This document shows, piece after piece, positions 35,983 through 47,093 of a stretch of DNA of 64,000 nucleotides. Below the pieces are notes generated by a model. That model was given only the letters and a program-made list of their open reading frames with translations. It ran no database searches and was not told the DNA's origin. The stretch is taken from positions 41,130,287-41,194,286 of the forward strand of contig NC_092326.1 of NCBI RefSeq assembly GCF_036785885.1, given 5' to 3'. Made by a program: the position numbers and the translations under genes. Origin of the DNA: Coffea arabica. Its lineage: Eukaryota; Streptophyta; Magnoliopsida; Gentianales; Rubiaceae. Every line of letters starts with the position of its first letter. Position 1 is the first letter of the stretch.

Positions 35983-36461
35983 AATAATAAAGACCAAAAT
36001 AAGCTAAATTTGGGATTTCTTAAAATCATACAATTTGTAAAAACTCCAAAGAACTAGTCCGACTGAAGAAACCACTTCTCCCCTTTTCAATTGGATTTTA
36101 AAGGGTTGTCTCGCCTGTTGCTGGATGAGAGATTTTAAGTTATTTCCCGTTCCGGCCTGGTCAGAAATCACTGCTTGAATAAGATGCCCAACAAGAACTA
36201 GCCGGAATCATGATCTTCCAAAATTGGAGCCCGTGACGTGCTTGCAAATGGCTAACAAGAAGAAACAGGCATTGCAAACGACCATCTTTGCATCATCCTT
36301 TAAATTCTGAAGGTATACAGCATGATGACAACCACCAGCCAATTAAGAGTAATGTTGATGAATTTGCTAGCTTCCTTAGGACTGGGAGTACCAGTTGCAC
36401 CAGTTTCCCACGAAAAAAAAAATTGTACTCATGAATTACATTTCACAAGGATATTTAGTAT

Positions 36462-39400
36462 TCAAGTCCGACTCCCAGGATAGAAATATTCAACGCAATT
36501 TTCTTTCACCCTGAAATGGAAGTTGCGAATCTTGCTTTTTGAGCATCCAGAACCTTGACAAATTCCCTTGTTGAGAACAGTTAACTGGATGGAAAACACA
36601 ACATGATCAATCACAAGCCAGTTCAGAAGAAGTACAAAACAAATTGAAGAAATAAATTTACTCATATTTTTTTTCCAGCTCTAAGAATGTATTACAGAGA
36701 ATCACGTCAGAAGGGCCCTGCAGCATCTACAGATAAACAGTTCAAAAGTTTCCAGTGTAAAAGCCAGTTCAGACTATAACCATTCGTCAGTTTGAGATGA
36801 AGCACTATAGACGGACGAGGAAAAAAGGGGCATGGTACAGTACTTCTAAATTGGACAATGTTATTTGATTTTAACTCTTCCAATAGCTTATAATTCAAAA
36901 GAGGTCATAAGGCTTAGAACTTGATCTCAAGAGAGCATGCTTTGCTGGTCGAAGGAACTACATTGGACTCGTACCATTAACTTTTCTCCTCAATAATTAT
37001 ATGCACCTACACAAGATTATGAAGATGGGTGGGGAACCTGCTGCTACTTCATGTTTTACACATGCCTATCAAATGCAATGAAAAATGAGAGGAAAAAACC
37101 ATCCTTATCCGTTGCCTGATTAGCACTCAATATGTACTTTTTCCAGGCCTGATTATGTTCCAGAGTCAATTTCTAACACTTTACAAGCAACAAGTTTAAA
37201 AGTTGTTACGCAATCATAGGTTTTCTGCTAACACACAACAGTTACATGAATGGGATGAATCACACTGAAGACACAAGGAAAAGGTTTTTAAAAAAACGTA
37301 CCTGGCCATGAACATCAGTTGCCAAACCAGTTGCTAAAGGTTCTGCTTTTATGACTATATTTGCAAGGTATTCCATTTGAAGAAGTGGGCTAGGCACGTC
37401 CACGGTGGAATAAACATCCTCGTGATTAAGAATGATAACCAGACAATCCTGAGGAAACAATTCAAGCATAACATTTGGCTTATAGCAGCAATATGTGCCT
37501 ACACACAACATTCCAAAATAAACTTCAAATGAAGTCTTACAAATTGTGTTGCTAAACTGTAGCAGTAATGAAGAAAATCTAACACGAGATTTGACGAGCC
37601 ACAAAGAGCTACTTCCATAAGAGAGATATCATCAATCATAATAGTACTATTCTTGTAGCCTTCACGTGATGAACACAGTTCCACTGTTTTCTGAATTTTC
37701 CCATAAACGGAAAGAAGCAAGTCTTCCGCACCTTTCTCTCCATCTGTTACTAATCCTCAATCAAAGCAAAAATGAAAACTTCAGTGATTCAATTGATATA
37801 AAGAAAAAACAAAGTCTAAACAAACTATAAGTACCAAATTTAGTACTCAAGTGATCTCAAAGGAAGCAAAGATATGTTCTAAGAATCACAGTGGCCCTCA
37901 GTATTTCAAACACCTTTTGTGGCTACTGATTTTGACAAACCACAATAAGAAAAAGAAAAACAAGGGCATAAAGAAAGATATCTTTAATCAATATCCATAG
38001 TATCAATATTTAGTTTTAGCATCCTTTCTTTTTGAATTTGTTTAAATGGTCACATAAAAGTAACAACAGAACATCTTGCAATCTTAGCTGAACCTATAAA
38101 ACAAGTAAAACTACCAGAAATTGAACTACTCTCACCTATCACCCAAGATAGTTAAATTACCATGAAAAAGACCAATTACACTACATTCTTCCAGGAGGTT
38201 AAGTATATCACGGTTGCATTACATCTCCATAACAGGCCAAGGCATTTAGATCCATTTATACCCAAAGTACCCTCAACAATATTTTATTTTCATTTTCTGT
38301 CAGCATTGGCTGTACTCAATTTTGTAAGAGATGCATCATCGCTCGAATTTAATTCCAAGTTTAATTAAGAGTGCAAGTCGGAAAAATTTTTAAACTTAAA
38401 TCACACTAGGAGTATAAGAGAGTTTACAACTAAACTAATGCGCCACCAACATGGACATGCTCTTTCTTAAATAAAACAAGGCGAGGAGCACAACAATACA
38501 ATGACTCTAAGAAGGAATGACAGCAGACTGGAAAGAAAAAGTAATGAGTTTTGAGAATGGAAAAGTATGGCAAGGAAATGTTCCCCCAATGAATGGCTGT
38601 ACTATTTTGAATACCATACCATGTTTTGTTTATCACGAGAATAAAACTTGAATCCTGACAAATATATCAGCAATTATCACGTTATTAACCATAGCACACA
38701 GATTGAATCATTGGCATTCTCCAATACTAATGACTTCAACAAAATATTCAATTGTACCTGTTGCAGGACATATGAAATTTTGTTTTTAAATAACAGGTTT
38801 GAAAAATTATAAAAAACTATACTGTGCACTGAATGCAACAAAATGTTACACACTAAACATCACTTGATTTTAAATCTTACAGTTGGATTAGATCCATGTT
38901 AAAACTGACTTCAAAACTCACAATTCAGAAAATTCGGCCCATTAGAAAAAAATGACACTCCTCTTAGGAGTCAAACTGAGGTAGGTTTGCATATGGAGTC
39001 TATCTGCTGACAACCCTTTATGACATTGCATTACGTGTTCAAAACAAATGCATAAATCAACGCCTCGTTTGTCATGCTTCCAATTCCTTAACATAAAAAT
39101 CTACATTCAGGCATCCTAGCATCAGTCACTGTACTACTTATACCTGAACTTCAAAGCCTTTGCAATGTTATACTAGTAAAATTAATAAGTACGAATGGCA
39201 GAAAGTGCAGGTCTTTCTATACATTTTTCCAAGAACCGATTAAAAAGAATTCAAAACCTTGCAATGTCAGCATATCAGTCGAAGCAAAGTTGTTACGAAA
39301 CGAAAAGCCATACTAAAAGTCAAAAGCAAAATAGATAAACCAAAATTAGAAAGAAAAGGTTAATTCAAATGATAGGACTGTTATTCGCACCTGGATAATT

Positions 39401-39846
39401 AAGATTAAGCATGTCATAATACACGAATCGTTTATTCTCCTTTTGCACACCTAAGTTGCACCCCTGGAACATACCAAAATTTTAACCTTTTAACCTCCCT
39501 GTTCGAATTTGAAAACAAGTACTACATCAACCAAGAAGAAAAAAAGGAAAAGAAGGAAACTTTTCCAACAGAGTAATGGGAAAGCAGTTGCAGTAGTTAG
39601 TACCATTTTGCGGAGGATCCGATCGTAGTGGGAAAAAGGATGAGCGAAGGAGAGAAAAACGACAACGTCATTGGGGCGATTTGGGGAAGAAAGACGACGT
39701 TTGATGAGGTGGTGGAGAATGAAAGCTCCACTGGTCTCCACGCGGTCCTCTATCAGCAGCAATAATCCGCCACCTCCGCCGCCGCATTCGTCATTGAAAC
39801 CTAGGGCTTCGTCCAGCAGATTATTTGCTGAGTTGCTGCTCATCAT
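36462..39846 (-). CDS. ELP6: Elongator complex protein 6
   Basis: Five minus-strand exons join in phase (39846-39604, 39463-39391, 37743-37541, 37448-37302, 36584-36462), giving 262 residues. Family hallmarks are the N-terminal [42 protein letters not shown], the [12 protein letters not shown] segment, [32 protein letters not shown] and the C-terminal [20 protein letters not shown]6 has a RecA-like fold without a usable Walker A motif. With ELP4 and ELP5 it forms the ring-shaped subcomplex of Elongator, which modifies wobble uridines in tRNA and is linked in plants to growth and stress responses (family knowledge). A Gly run at about residues 22-27 is a local expansion. Two in-frame Met codons lie at the start; I used the first. 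Nothing is broken. Confidence 0.95.
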
Positions 39847-39957
39847 TCTTTCGACTCAGCTGTCTGTAATTCAACTTCTTCTTCTTCCTCAGTTCCTCTT
39901 GCTCTGATTCTCCAGCTCCCGCAGTCGTTTTTCCGCTTGCCTATGTTCCTTATGTTT

Positions 39958-39974
39958 CACGTGAATTGCACGTG
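39958..39974. promoter_or_regulatory. Paired G-boxes upstream of ELP6
   Basis: CACGTG occurs at 39958-39963 and again at 39969-39974, 11 bases apart (about one helical turn) and about 115 bases before the ELP6 start codon. Each is a palindromic ACGT core for bHLH/bZIP factors. The spacing would place two bound dimers on the same face. Function is inferred. Confidence 0.5.
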
Positions 39975-40916
39975 ATCAGAGGAAACGTGTAAAATGTTAT
40001 CAATCCAACTGGCCACTCCCAATGCAAGTGGGCCTGACATCAGGGGGCTGCCAACAAAATGTTTTCAATCTCTTGATTCCATGACCGCTCACGATATAAG
40101 TGGGCCTGCCACCAAGTCCAACCTCATATTAACAGGAGGCCCAATAAGCTTTTAGAAATCTATTTTTAAATTCCTGTTAATTTTGCTATAGTTTTATCAA
40201 GAAAATAGCAAGTGGAAGATGACAAATCATTTTTTGTGACTGTACCTTGAAAGTTAAATACTTGAGGCCAATTTGTTTACTATTTTTTTCTTGTGAAAGA
40301 AAATAAAGTATATAGGACAGTTAACAGTAATAATAGAGCAACGAAATGAAATAAACACAATAAAATAGTTGTTTTCTATGGTACTAACTAGTATGCAGGT
40401 AGTGAAAAAAAAATTTAGGTAAAAATATTTCCTTCTCTTTTTTATATTTTTTTTGGGACAAGTGTTTTCTTTTATTTTTCAATAGAAAACTCAGCAAACA
40501 CGAATTTTATGATAAACTCTTTCCTTTTTTTTTTTTAAGGGTCAATTGGAGGATAGTGGAAGTGGCACTCTATTGTAGATTTACACCTATCACCCTTAAA
40601 AAAAAATTAAAAAATTTACACCTATCAAATCTTTGGACATTTTCACCAACTAAATGAGTATCCTTTTGGACCGAAAATTTTAATTGGGCTTTCTGCTGGA
40701 ACCTGAGATCGGATGCTATCAAAGAGGAGGGTCATTTGGATTGGTCCAGTTAAAGCCAAACATGCCCCGGCCTACTTCTCAACTCATAACCCATTTATAT
40801 TTTCTCTCCTGCCACTTCTTTTAAAAATCCTTAGAGCTTCTTTTTTGTACCCATTTTACATCTAATAACACATTTGCACTTGACAAATCTTTACAATTAT
40901 TTCACTGCCTTTTGTG

Positions 40917-41093
40917 CAGTAACAAGGATAAATCTTTTACGTACTGTTACTGTATATGCTAGCGGGTCAAGATGCACGCTAAATATGTAAAATTTGGTAT
41001 TTAAATTCAATTGAGGTGATATATTATAGTATGCATCTAGACCCGTTAATATATAAACTGACAGTATAAGAAAGTTTAATCTTAGTAACCATA
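40917..41093. mobile_element. MITE with ~60-bp terminal inverted repeats
   Basis: The left arm (about 40917-40978) reads AGTAACAAGGATAAATC... through GCGGGTCAAGATGCAC. The complement of the right arm (about 41030-41093) reads GGTTACTAAGATTAAAC... through ACGGGTCTAGATGCAT. The arms match over nearly their full length with scattered changes, leaving a ~50-base AT-rich loop. This is a foldback or MITE structure. No target duplication was recognised, so its class is open. Confidence 0.7.
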
Positions 41094-41754
41094 TGGTTTT
41101 ATCCACCTTCCTAAACTTGGTTATTTTACGAATTAATACTCATATTTAGCTTGTCATGCTGGCTCAAGGCAGTACAAGTTCATGCCCATATTTCAGATAA
41201 ATCATTCGAGTGCTAGAAGCATCCCATACGTCAAAACAGATGATAGGTATTTTGTCATAAAGAAGAAGAAGAAAACAAACCCTAATTGTACAATGATCGT
41301 TTATAACGCTACCACCACGTGTCAATTTATAGCCCCCACCAACTCATCCATCTTTGCCATTACCTTAGCCGAATCAAACATGCAATTTCTTCTCTGAGAC
41401 AAATACCCAATAAGTAGAGGTATTAATTGGGGAGACATAAAAAAATATATATATATATGGGGCTACAGCCAATAAAATAGACTATAGGACTGGAGTCTCC
41501 TATCACCTGACCTGGCCTACGTCCCTCAAAAAATTCAAAAAAATTTTGCTTCAAACCAATTATTACTACTACAAAATTTGGCAGCCATATGGCACCAGCT
41601 GGCACTGTCAATATCCTTTGTCTTACCAACAATACATGTAAACAACTAAGTACTAGTGTGTTACGTTCAGTTTCTATCCATGAGTGTATGCTAAGAAGAA
41701 AAGCTTCAATCATCATCAATCCATCACTATATAGCTGTTTAAAAAATGACATAT

Positions 41755-41778
41755 TGTGTGTGTGTGTGTGTGTGTGTG
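41755..41778 (+). repeat. (TG)12 microsatellite
   Basis: An uninterrupted TG dinucleotide run lies in intergenic DNA. It is a likely length polymorphism. Confidence 0.9.
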
Positions 41779-43796
41779 GTGCGTGTTTAGAGGGAAAAAT
41801 CACGTACTGAACTGAAAAAAAAAAAAGTGTGTTTGGATAAGAGATTATTTGAAATAATTTTTTGAAAATATATAAGGGAAAAAAAAAGTTCAGAATTTAT
41901 CTATGCAACGTGAATACAGCCGTTGCTCGACCAATAAGGTTGACGTTAAAAATAACTAAAAAGTCAAGATTTTTATTGATCTGGGATTTTAACCCAAATT
42001 GATTTTATGGTCTTGACAAAATCGCAGTCATCCAAGGGGCAGCAGATCAATTTGCTTTGAAGTTTTGTATTTAACCATCATGCTGTTGCCTTTTGAAAAA
42101 GGAAAAGCTAGCAGACATTCCAATAAACAAATGGCAATCAGGGATGGATAAGTAGGGTTGCATTTTCAACTTCTAATAAGGTCTAGACTTGGCCTTTTCT
42201 TAATCACCTATGATGGTCATTAACCTAACCTAACCTAACTAGATTTCTTCCTCATACTATAAAGAGTATTATGCATAATCTTAAAAGTTGTTCTGATAAT
42301 TATGCATGGTGCAAAACGTTTAGATGAGACCACGGTCTAGTTTTAGTAGGAATTAAAAAAAAAAAACTAGTGCATTGCTGGAAAATGAATTTATTAATCA
42401 ATTAAGCAATCAAATTAGAGCCCACCATTACAAGAAAATCGAGTGGGGGCAGTGGAGCATGCATCCATCAAATACTTTTAAAGACATATGTATAATGGAT
42501 CTCATGACTTAATGCAGTTTAAATGATTCAGAATTAAAAAAAAAAAAAAAAACGACAAAAACTAGAGTTCATTGTTGATGTCTTGGTTTTCATTTGTCCT
42601 GTCGACAATTTTTTGATATATATGAAGTCTCAAATATATAAATAATTCGAGTGGATTGCGTCTTAAATATAAAGTGGATGGAAAGGTTATGGATTAATAT
42701 TGTATTATGTGGTCGGCATTAAATTATTGGTTCAACGGGGCAGTTAAAACAAAACGGCATGTAAATAATTAGATTAAGGGCTGAATTAAAAACAAAATAA
42801 TCTTGTCAACAGCTGCTGTTATTTTCCAATCTTCAGGTATTGGTTAATGATGATAACCAAGTTCATTCCATATGTAATACGTTTAATTAATCTTCATTTT
42901 CTTTTTCTCAGAGCATCTTAATTATATGGGTGTCCAAACGTGGGCTTGTAATGAATTGATTATTTGATTAATCTCCCTGTTTAGGGTTTCTTCTCGTCAA
43001 CACGTTAAATGTAAACTCAAGCTTACCAAAAAATTTTAAAAAGCTTATCAGTGGTTGCTTTTAAATAGTAGCTGCTTACTGTTTAATGCATGAAAAAACA
43101 AGAACATGTTTTCTATTTAGATGGATTATTTGTATCTTAATTAAATTAAACGATAACAAATACTTACACTTTTTTTATAGTTCTAGTGTCTTTCAGAATT
43201 TGCAAGTTGAACTAATCAATAATGCAACATGAAAGGACACAGACACACTATTATACGTGTATCAGGTAGAAGGGGTAGAAGAGTACAAGAAATAAGAAAA
43301 AATTTGCATGTGTATAGTGGCAGCAGACTACACTTAGCCATGCAATGAGGATGACAAACCACCCACATTCTCTCCGAGTATGCTAAAGTTAGCGGCAGAA
43401 TTATTCACAGGAGACAATAATCTAGCTCTCAATTTTGGTCAAAAATTTTGAGAAAGAAAAGGTGTGTGTGTTTATATATAGGGAAAGAATAGGTTTGTGT
43501 GTTTATAGGGAAAGACTAAAAAGGTGAAAGTTGAGGAAGTTATAGGGGTCAATTGATGTAGGAGTGAAATACTAGGATGTATGAGCAAAAGATAATGGGT
43601 CGAGCACAAGAACAAAATCTGAAACACGGTTTGACAAAAGTCAGTTCAAAGCCTCCAATTTGCCGCCTAAAGGTTTTCTCAAATAGATCTTTTTCCTGAA
43701 TATTTTATAAAGCATTTATCAAGTGTTGTAGTCCCTTGCAACTGAGTTTTATAAAGCGTTATCGAATATGTTAGTGAACTTTTTGCCAAAATTTTT

Positions 43797-44492
43797 TTTT
43801 CTTCTCTCCTTTCTTTTTCTTCTACCCCATACCTCAACCTATCACCACATCCACCGGCACTTCTCCCTTTCACCCTCTCCTCCTTCCCTCCTCCCTCCTT
43901 CTCTTCCTCCTCTTTCTTCACCCCCTATTGAATCGCGTAGTCAAGAGAGGATGGGAGAGGGGGAGTAGGGGTGTAATCGAGCTCAAATTTGAATTCAAGT
44001 TCGAATTCGAACTTTTGAAATTTGAATTTAAATTCAATTTTATTTTGCATTACTCGAGCTCAAGTTTATAGAAATTGAGTTCGTGCTAATCAAACTCAAT
44101 CGAGCTTGTTTGGAGGTTAATCAAGTTTAATAAATATAAATTTATCTTTCTATAAAATTTTACAAAGGGTCAAAAAAGACATTTCATGCTAATAAATAAA
44201 AAATAATATGTGTGTGTGCGTGAAGTTTGATTGAATTTGATGAGCTTTCAAATTTCGCATATTAAACTCGAACTTGATTCCTCAAATAATTCGAGCTGTT
44301 TGAACTCAAGCTCGAACTTAGCCAATGCGAATTCGAACTGGAACTTTGACTAAACAAACTCATAAGGTACTTAATTAATTTCGATTCGTTTGCACCCCCT
44401 AGAAAAAGAGAAAGGAGGAAGGAGGAAAGGGGGAAAGAAAAGGAGGAGAGCATAAGAGAGGAGAAGAGAGAAGGAGAGAGATGAAAAGAGAC
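43797..44492. mobile_element. hAT-like element between opposed pyrimidine and purine tracts
   Basis: The core 43968-44401 begins TAGGGGTGTAATCGAGCTC and ends GATTCGTTTGCACCCCCTA, so its termini are imperfect inverted repeats (TAGGGGTGTAATCGA against TAGGGGGTGCAAACGA) of a type common in plant hAT MITEs. The arms are rich in TTCGAATTCGAA and CTCGAGCTC words. A C/T tract (43797-43925) lies immediately left and a G/A tract (44401-44492) immediately right, so the two flanks are themselves roughly complementary. No 8-bp target duplication was found. Confidence 0.5.
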
Positions 44493-44571
44493 AGATTTTA
44501 AAATCAAAATTAATGATTTTTAATTTGGCTCCCTAAAAGCATGCCTATCCATTACTAGCATATATTTTTTA

Positions 44572-45190
44572 AAAAACTAAAATAAGAAACCCAATAAGTC
44601 TCAAGCAAAAGAATCAATGAAGAAATAAATAGCTAATTTTTTTTTTTTGTTGTTGTCAAGATTATGACATAAGAATGGTTTTATCAGATAATTTCAATTA
44701 TGAGTATAATAAATGGAAGATTTTTTTTCCACTGTTCAAGTATCAAAAAATGGACATAAAGAAAATCCATCATTAATTAGAGTCGGGTTGTCTGATATTT
44801 TAGAAAGATAGAAGATCGTTGTTGCTAAAACAGCCACATGAACAAAAAAAAGTATATATCGCATAGATTTTTTTTTTAAAAAAAACCTCAAATTAGAAAC
44901 CCAAAAAGTATCAAGAGAAAATACCATGTCCACTTACTCAATACGAAGAAATAAATAGCTAATTTTGTGTTTTTTTTATTGTCAAGATGACGAGATAAGG
45001 ATGGTTTTATCAGATAATTTCAATTATTAGTATAATAAACGAAAATTTTTTTTCCACTATTCAAGAATAAAAAAAATAAACATAAAGAAAATCCATTGAT
45101 AATTAGACTTGAGTTGTCTAATACTTTAGAAAGATAGAAACTAATTCATGCAAAAACAGCCCACAAGAACAAAAAAAAAAAGTATATACC
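44572..45190. repeat. ~320-bp tandem duplication
   Basis: Two adjacent units share GAAATAAATAGCTAATTTT (44622 and 44948), GATGGTTTTATCAGATAATT-like words, CATAAAGAAAATCCAT and ACTTTAGAAAGATAGAA. Divergence is moderate. The pair abuts the larger kinase-promoter duplication that starts near 45300, so this interval has been duplicated serially. Confidence 0.8.
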
Positions 45191-45912
45191 ATAACAACAA
45201 GAGCCTTCCCTCTACCTTAACAAGTTTTAAAATATCATTTTTCTCCCCTATTTTCAAATTTTTTTGGTAACATTCCCAACCCAGATTCAAACTATATGAT
45301 TAAATACTCATTTTTACATATTTTGTTAATTATTTATAATTTTTTTTAAATTTTATCTTCAAATTATAGATAAAATTTGTTAAAGAAACTCCCAACCCCA
45401 AAATTATAATTTTTCGTTAAGGAAAACATTCATCAAGTTTTCAAATGTTAAAGAATTTTTAATTGATTTGTTATTACAACAAGTGATCACAATAAAGGGG
45501 TAACTTTAGAATGAAATATTTTTCTCTTTTCTAAATATAGTATTTTAATGATAATATAATTTGAGTTGGGTTAAGAATGTTACGAAAGTTTGAAAATAGG
45601 AAAGGCAAATGATTTTTTTAACTCAAGGGTGCTAAGTGATATTGTTCGAAACTTAAGGGGAGGTTTCTCAAATTACCCATTGTTTTACTATAGCTTCCTT
45701 TTTTGTCTCTAAATTTATATTTTATACTCCTTTTCTTACCTTCTTTATTTTCCTCTTCTAACATTCTTTCCCAACTATCCCAAAATCATGTTTAGTCTCC
45801 TTTTATTGGCCCATTCCTTTGTTTGTTTTTAAAGTTTCACTGCCTATAGTTGAAGGTGCAAAACAGGAGAAAATAATTACAAAATAAAAACAAACAAATT
45901 AAGGAGAAAACT

Positions 45913-46002
45913 ATAGATGCTTCCTCTAGATAGGAAAATCAAAGAAGAAAACTAAGTCCCAGAAATCCCACAAGTTTGATGATCATATCCCATCATTAAT
46001 AG
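45913..46002 (+). pseudogene. Degenerate duplicate of kinase exon 1
   Basis: This segment aligns base for base with functional exon 1 at 47094-47184: both contain GATGCTTCCTCT, AGGAAAATCAAAGAAGAAAA and TCCCAGAAATCCCACAAG. Three changes disable it. The start ATG is ATA with a 1-base deletion beside it. The codons TGC ACA have become TAG ATA, an in-frame stop by the exon-1 frame. The splice donor AG|GT has lost a G and reads AGTTAC. It cannot supply a first coding exon, though it might still be transcribed from its duplicated promoter. Confidence 0.8.
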
Positions 46003-47093
46003 TTACTTATCCAAGAAATGCAGTAAACATGCACCCTTTATTCTTAATATGCCATATTCAGCATAAAAAACCAATCTTGCTATCCTAATTGTCACCCTCT
46101 CCACCACTTTTCTCCCTATTTTTCATTTTTCAAGGGACATTTATTTTTTTTCCAATTTTTTGGGGGAAACAGGGTGGGGTTTATTGTATGGATATTTTGT
46201 ATCTTGGTTGAGGGGTCAAAAATATGTATAAAGTGACAATAAAATGTTTACACCAAACTCTCTTATTTCCCTTTATATAGTATGGATGCTTATTGTGTGG
46301 CCTCAAATTACCAAATGAGAAAAATCTTTATTTTTATGTAAAATATTTTGACCAAATTTAATAAATAGTTTAGAATGTTTAATAGCTTGAAAATTAGAAA
46401 AAGGAAAAATGTTTAAAATTACTTATAAAACTTATTTGAAATATTTAGATGATGAAAAATAGTAATTTCTTCATCTTTACACTATGTCGAATAGTTTTTA
46501 TATTTTTTTAATTATTCATAATTTGTCAATTTTAAAATTATCTCCAGATTATATATAAAATTTGTTCAATAAACTCTCAACCCCAAAATTATAATTTTTC
46601 ATTAAAGAAAACATTCCTCAAGTTTTCAAATGTTAAGAAATTTTAAATGGATTTGTTATTACAACAAGTAATCACAGGGCCAACTTTAGAATCAACTATT
46701 TTTCTTTATATATAGTATTTTAATCATAATATAATTTGAGTTGGTTTAAGAAATGTTACGGAAGTTGGAAAATAGGGGAGACAAATAATTTTTTAAACTC
46801 AAGGGTGCTAAGTGATGTTAATGTTAAGAATCTAAGGGAAAGTTTTTGAAATTACCCATTGTTTTAGTATAGTTTCCTTTTTTTTTCAATCTAAATTTAT
46901 ACTATTTTATGCTCCTCTTCTTACCTTCTTTACTTTCTTCTTCTTACATTCTCTCTCAGCTGTCCGAAATCGTGTTTGGTCTCCCCTTGTTGGCCCCTCC
47001 CTTTGTTTCTTTTCAAAGTGTCACTACTATCAGTTTAAGGTGCAAAATAGAAGAGAATTACATAGGAAGAAGAAATAGGTTAAGGAGAAAGCC

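Larger units (their letters stand above)
33049..36461. other. Convergent intergenic region between PRR7 and ELP6
   Basis: PRR7's 3' UTR probably ends near 33.4 kb and ELP6's near 36.4 kb, so the genes converge here. Contents are a ~49-bp tandem repeat (33680-33774), an ACTCGAG/CTCAAGTT-rich inverted-repeat element (33867-34276), an 18-base G run (34805-34822) and a MITE (35848-35982). No gene or structured RNA could be supported. Confidence 0.6.
39975..45299. other. Divergent intergenic region between ELP6 and the kinase gene
   Basis: No gene is supported. The gap holds an inverted-repeat MITE (40917-41093), a TG microsatellite (41755-41778), a GTTTGGATAAGAGATTATTTG MITE relic near 41830-41880, a hAT-like element with opposed pyrimidine and purine flanks (43797-44492) and a ~320-bp tandem duplication (44572-45190). 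ACCTA repeats at 42221-42240 are not telomeric. The remainder is AT-rich and unremarkable. Confidence 0.6.

Noticed and set aside
42221-42240. Telomere-like ACCTA repeat
   Set aside because: The unit is CCTAA-type (5 bases, four units), not the plant telomere CCCTAAA, and is too short.
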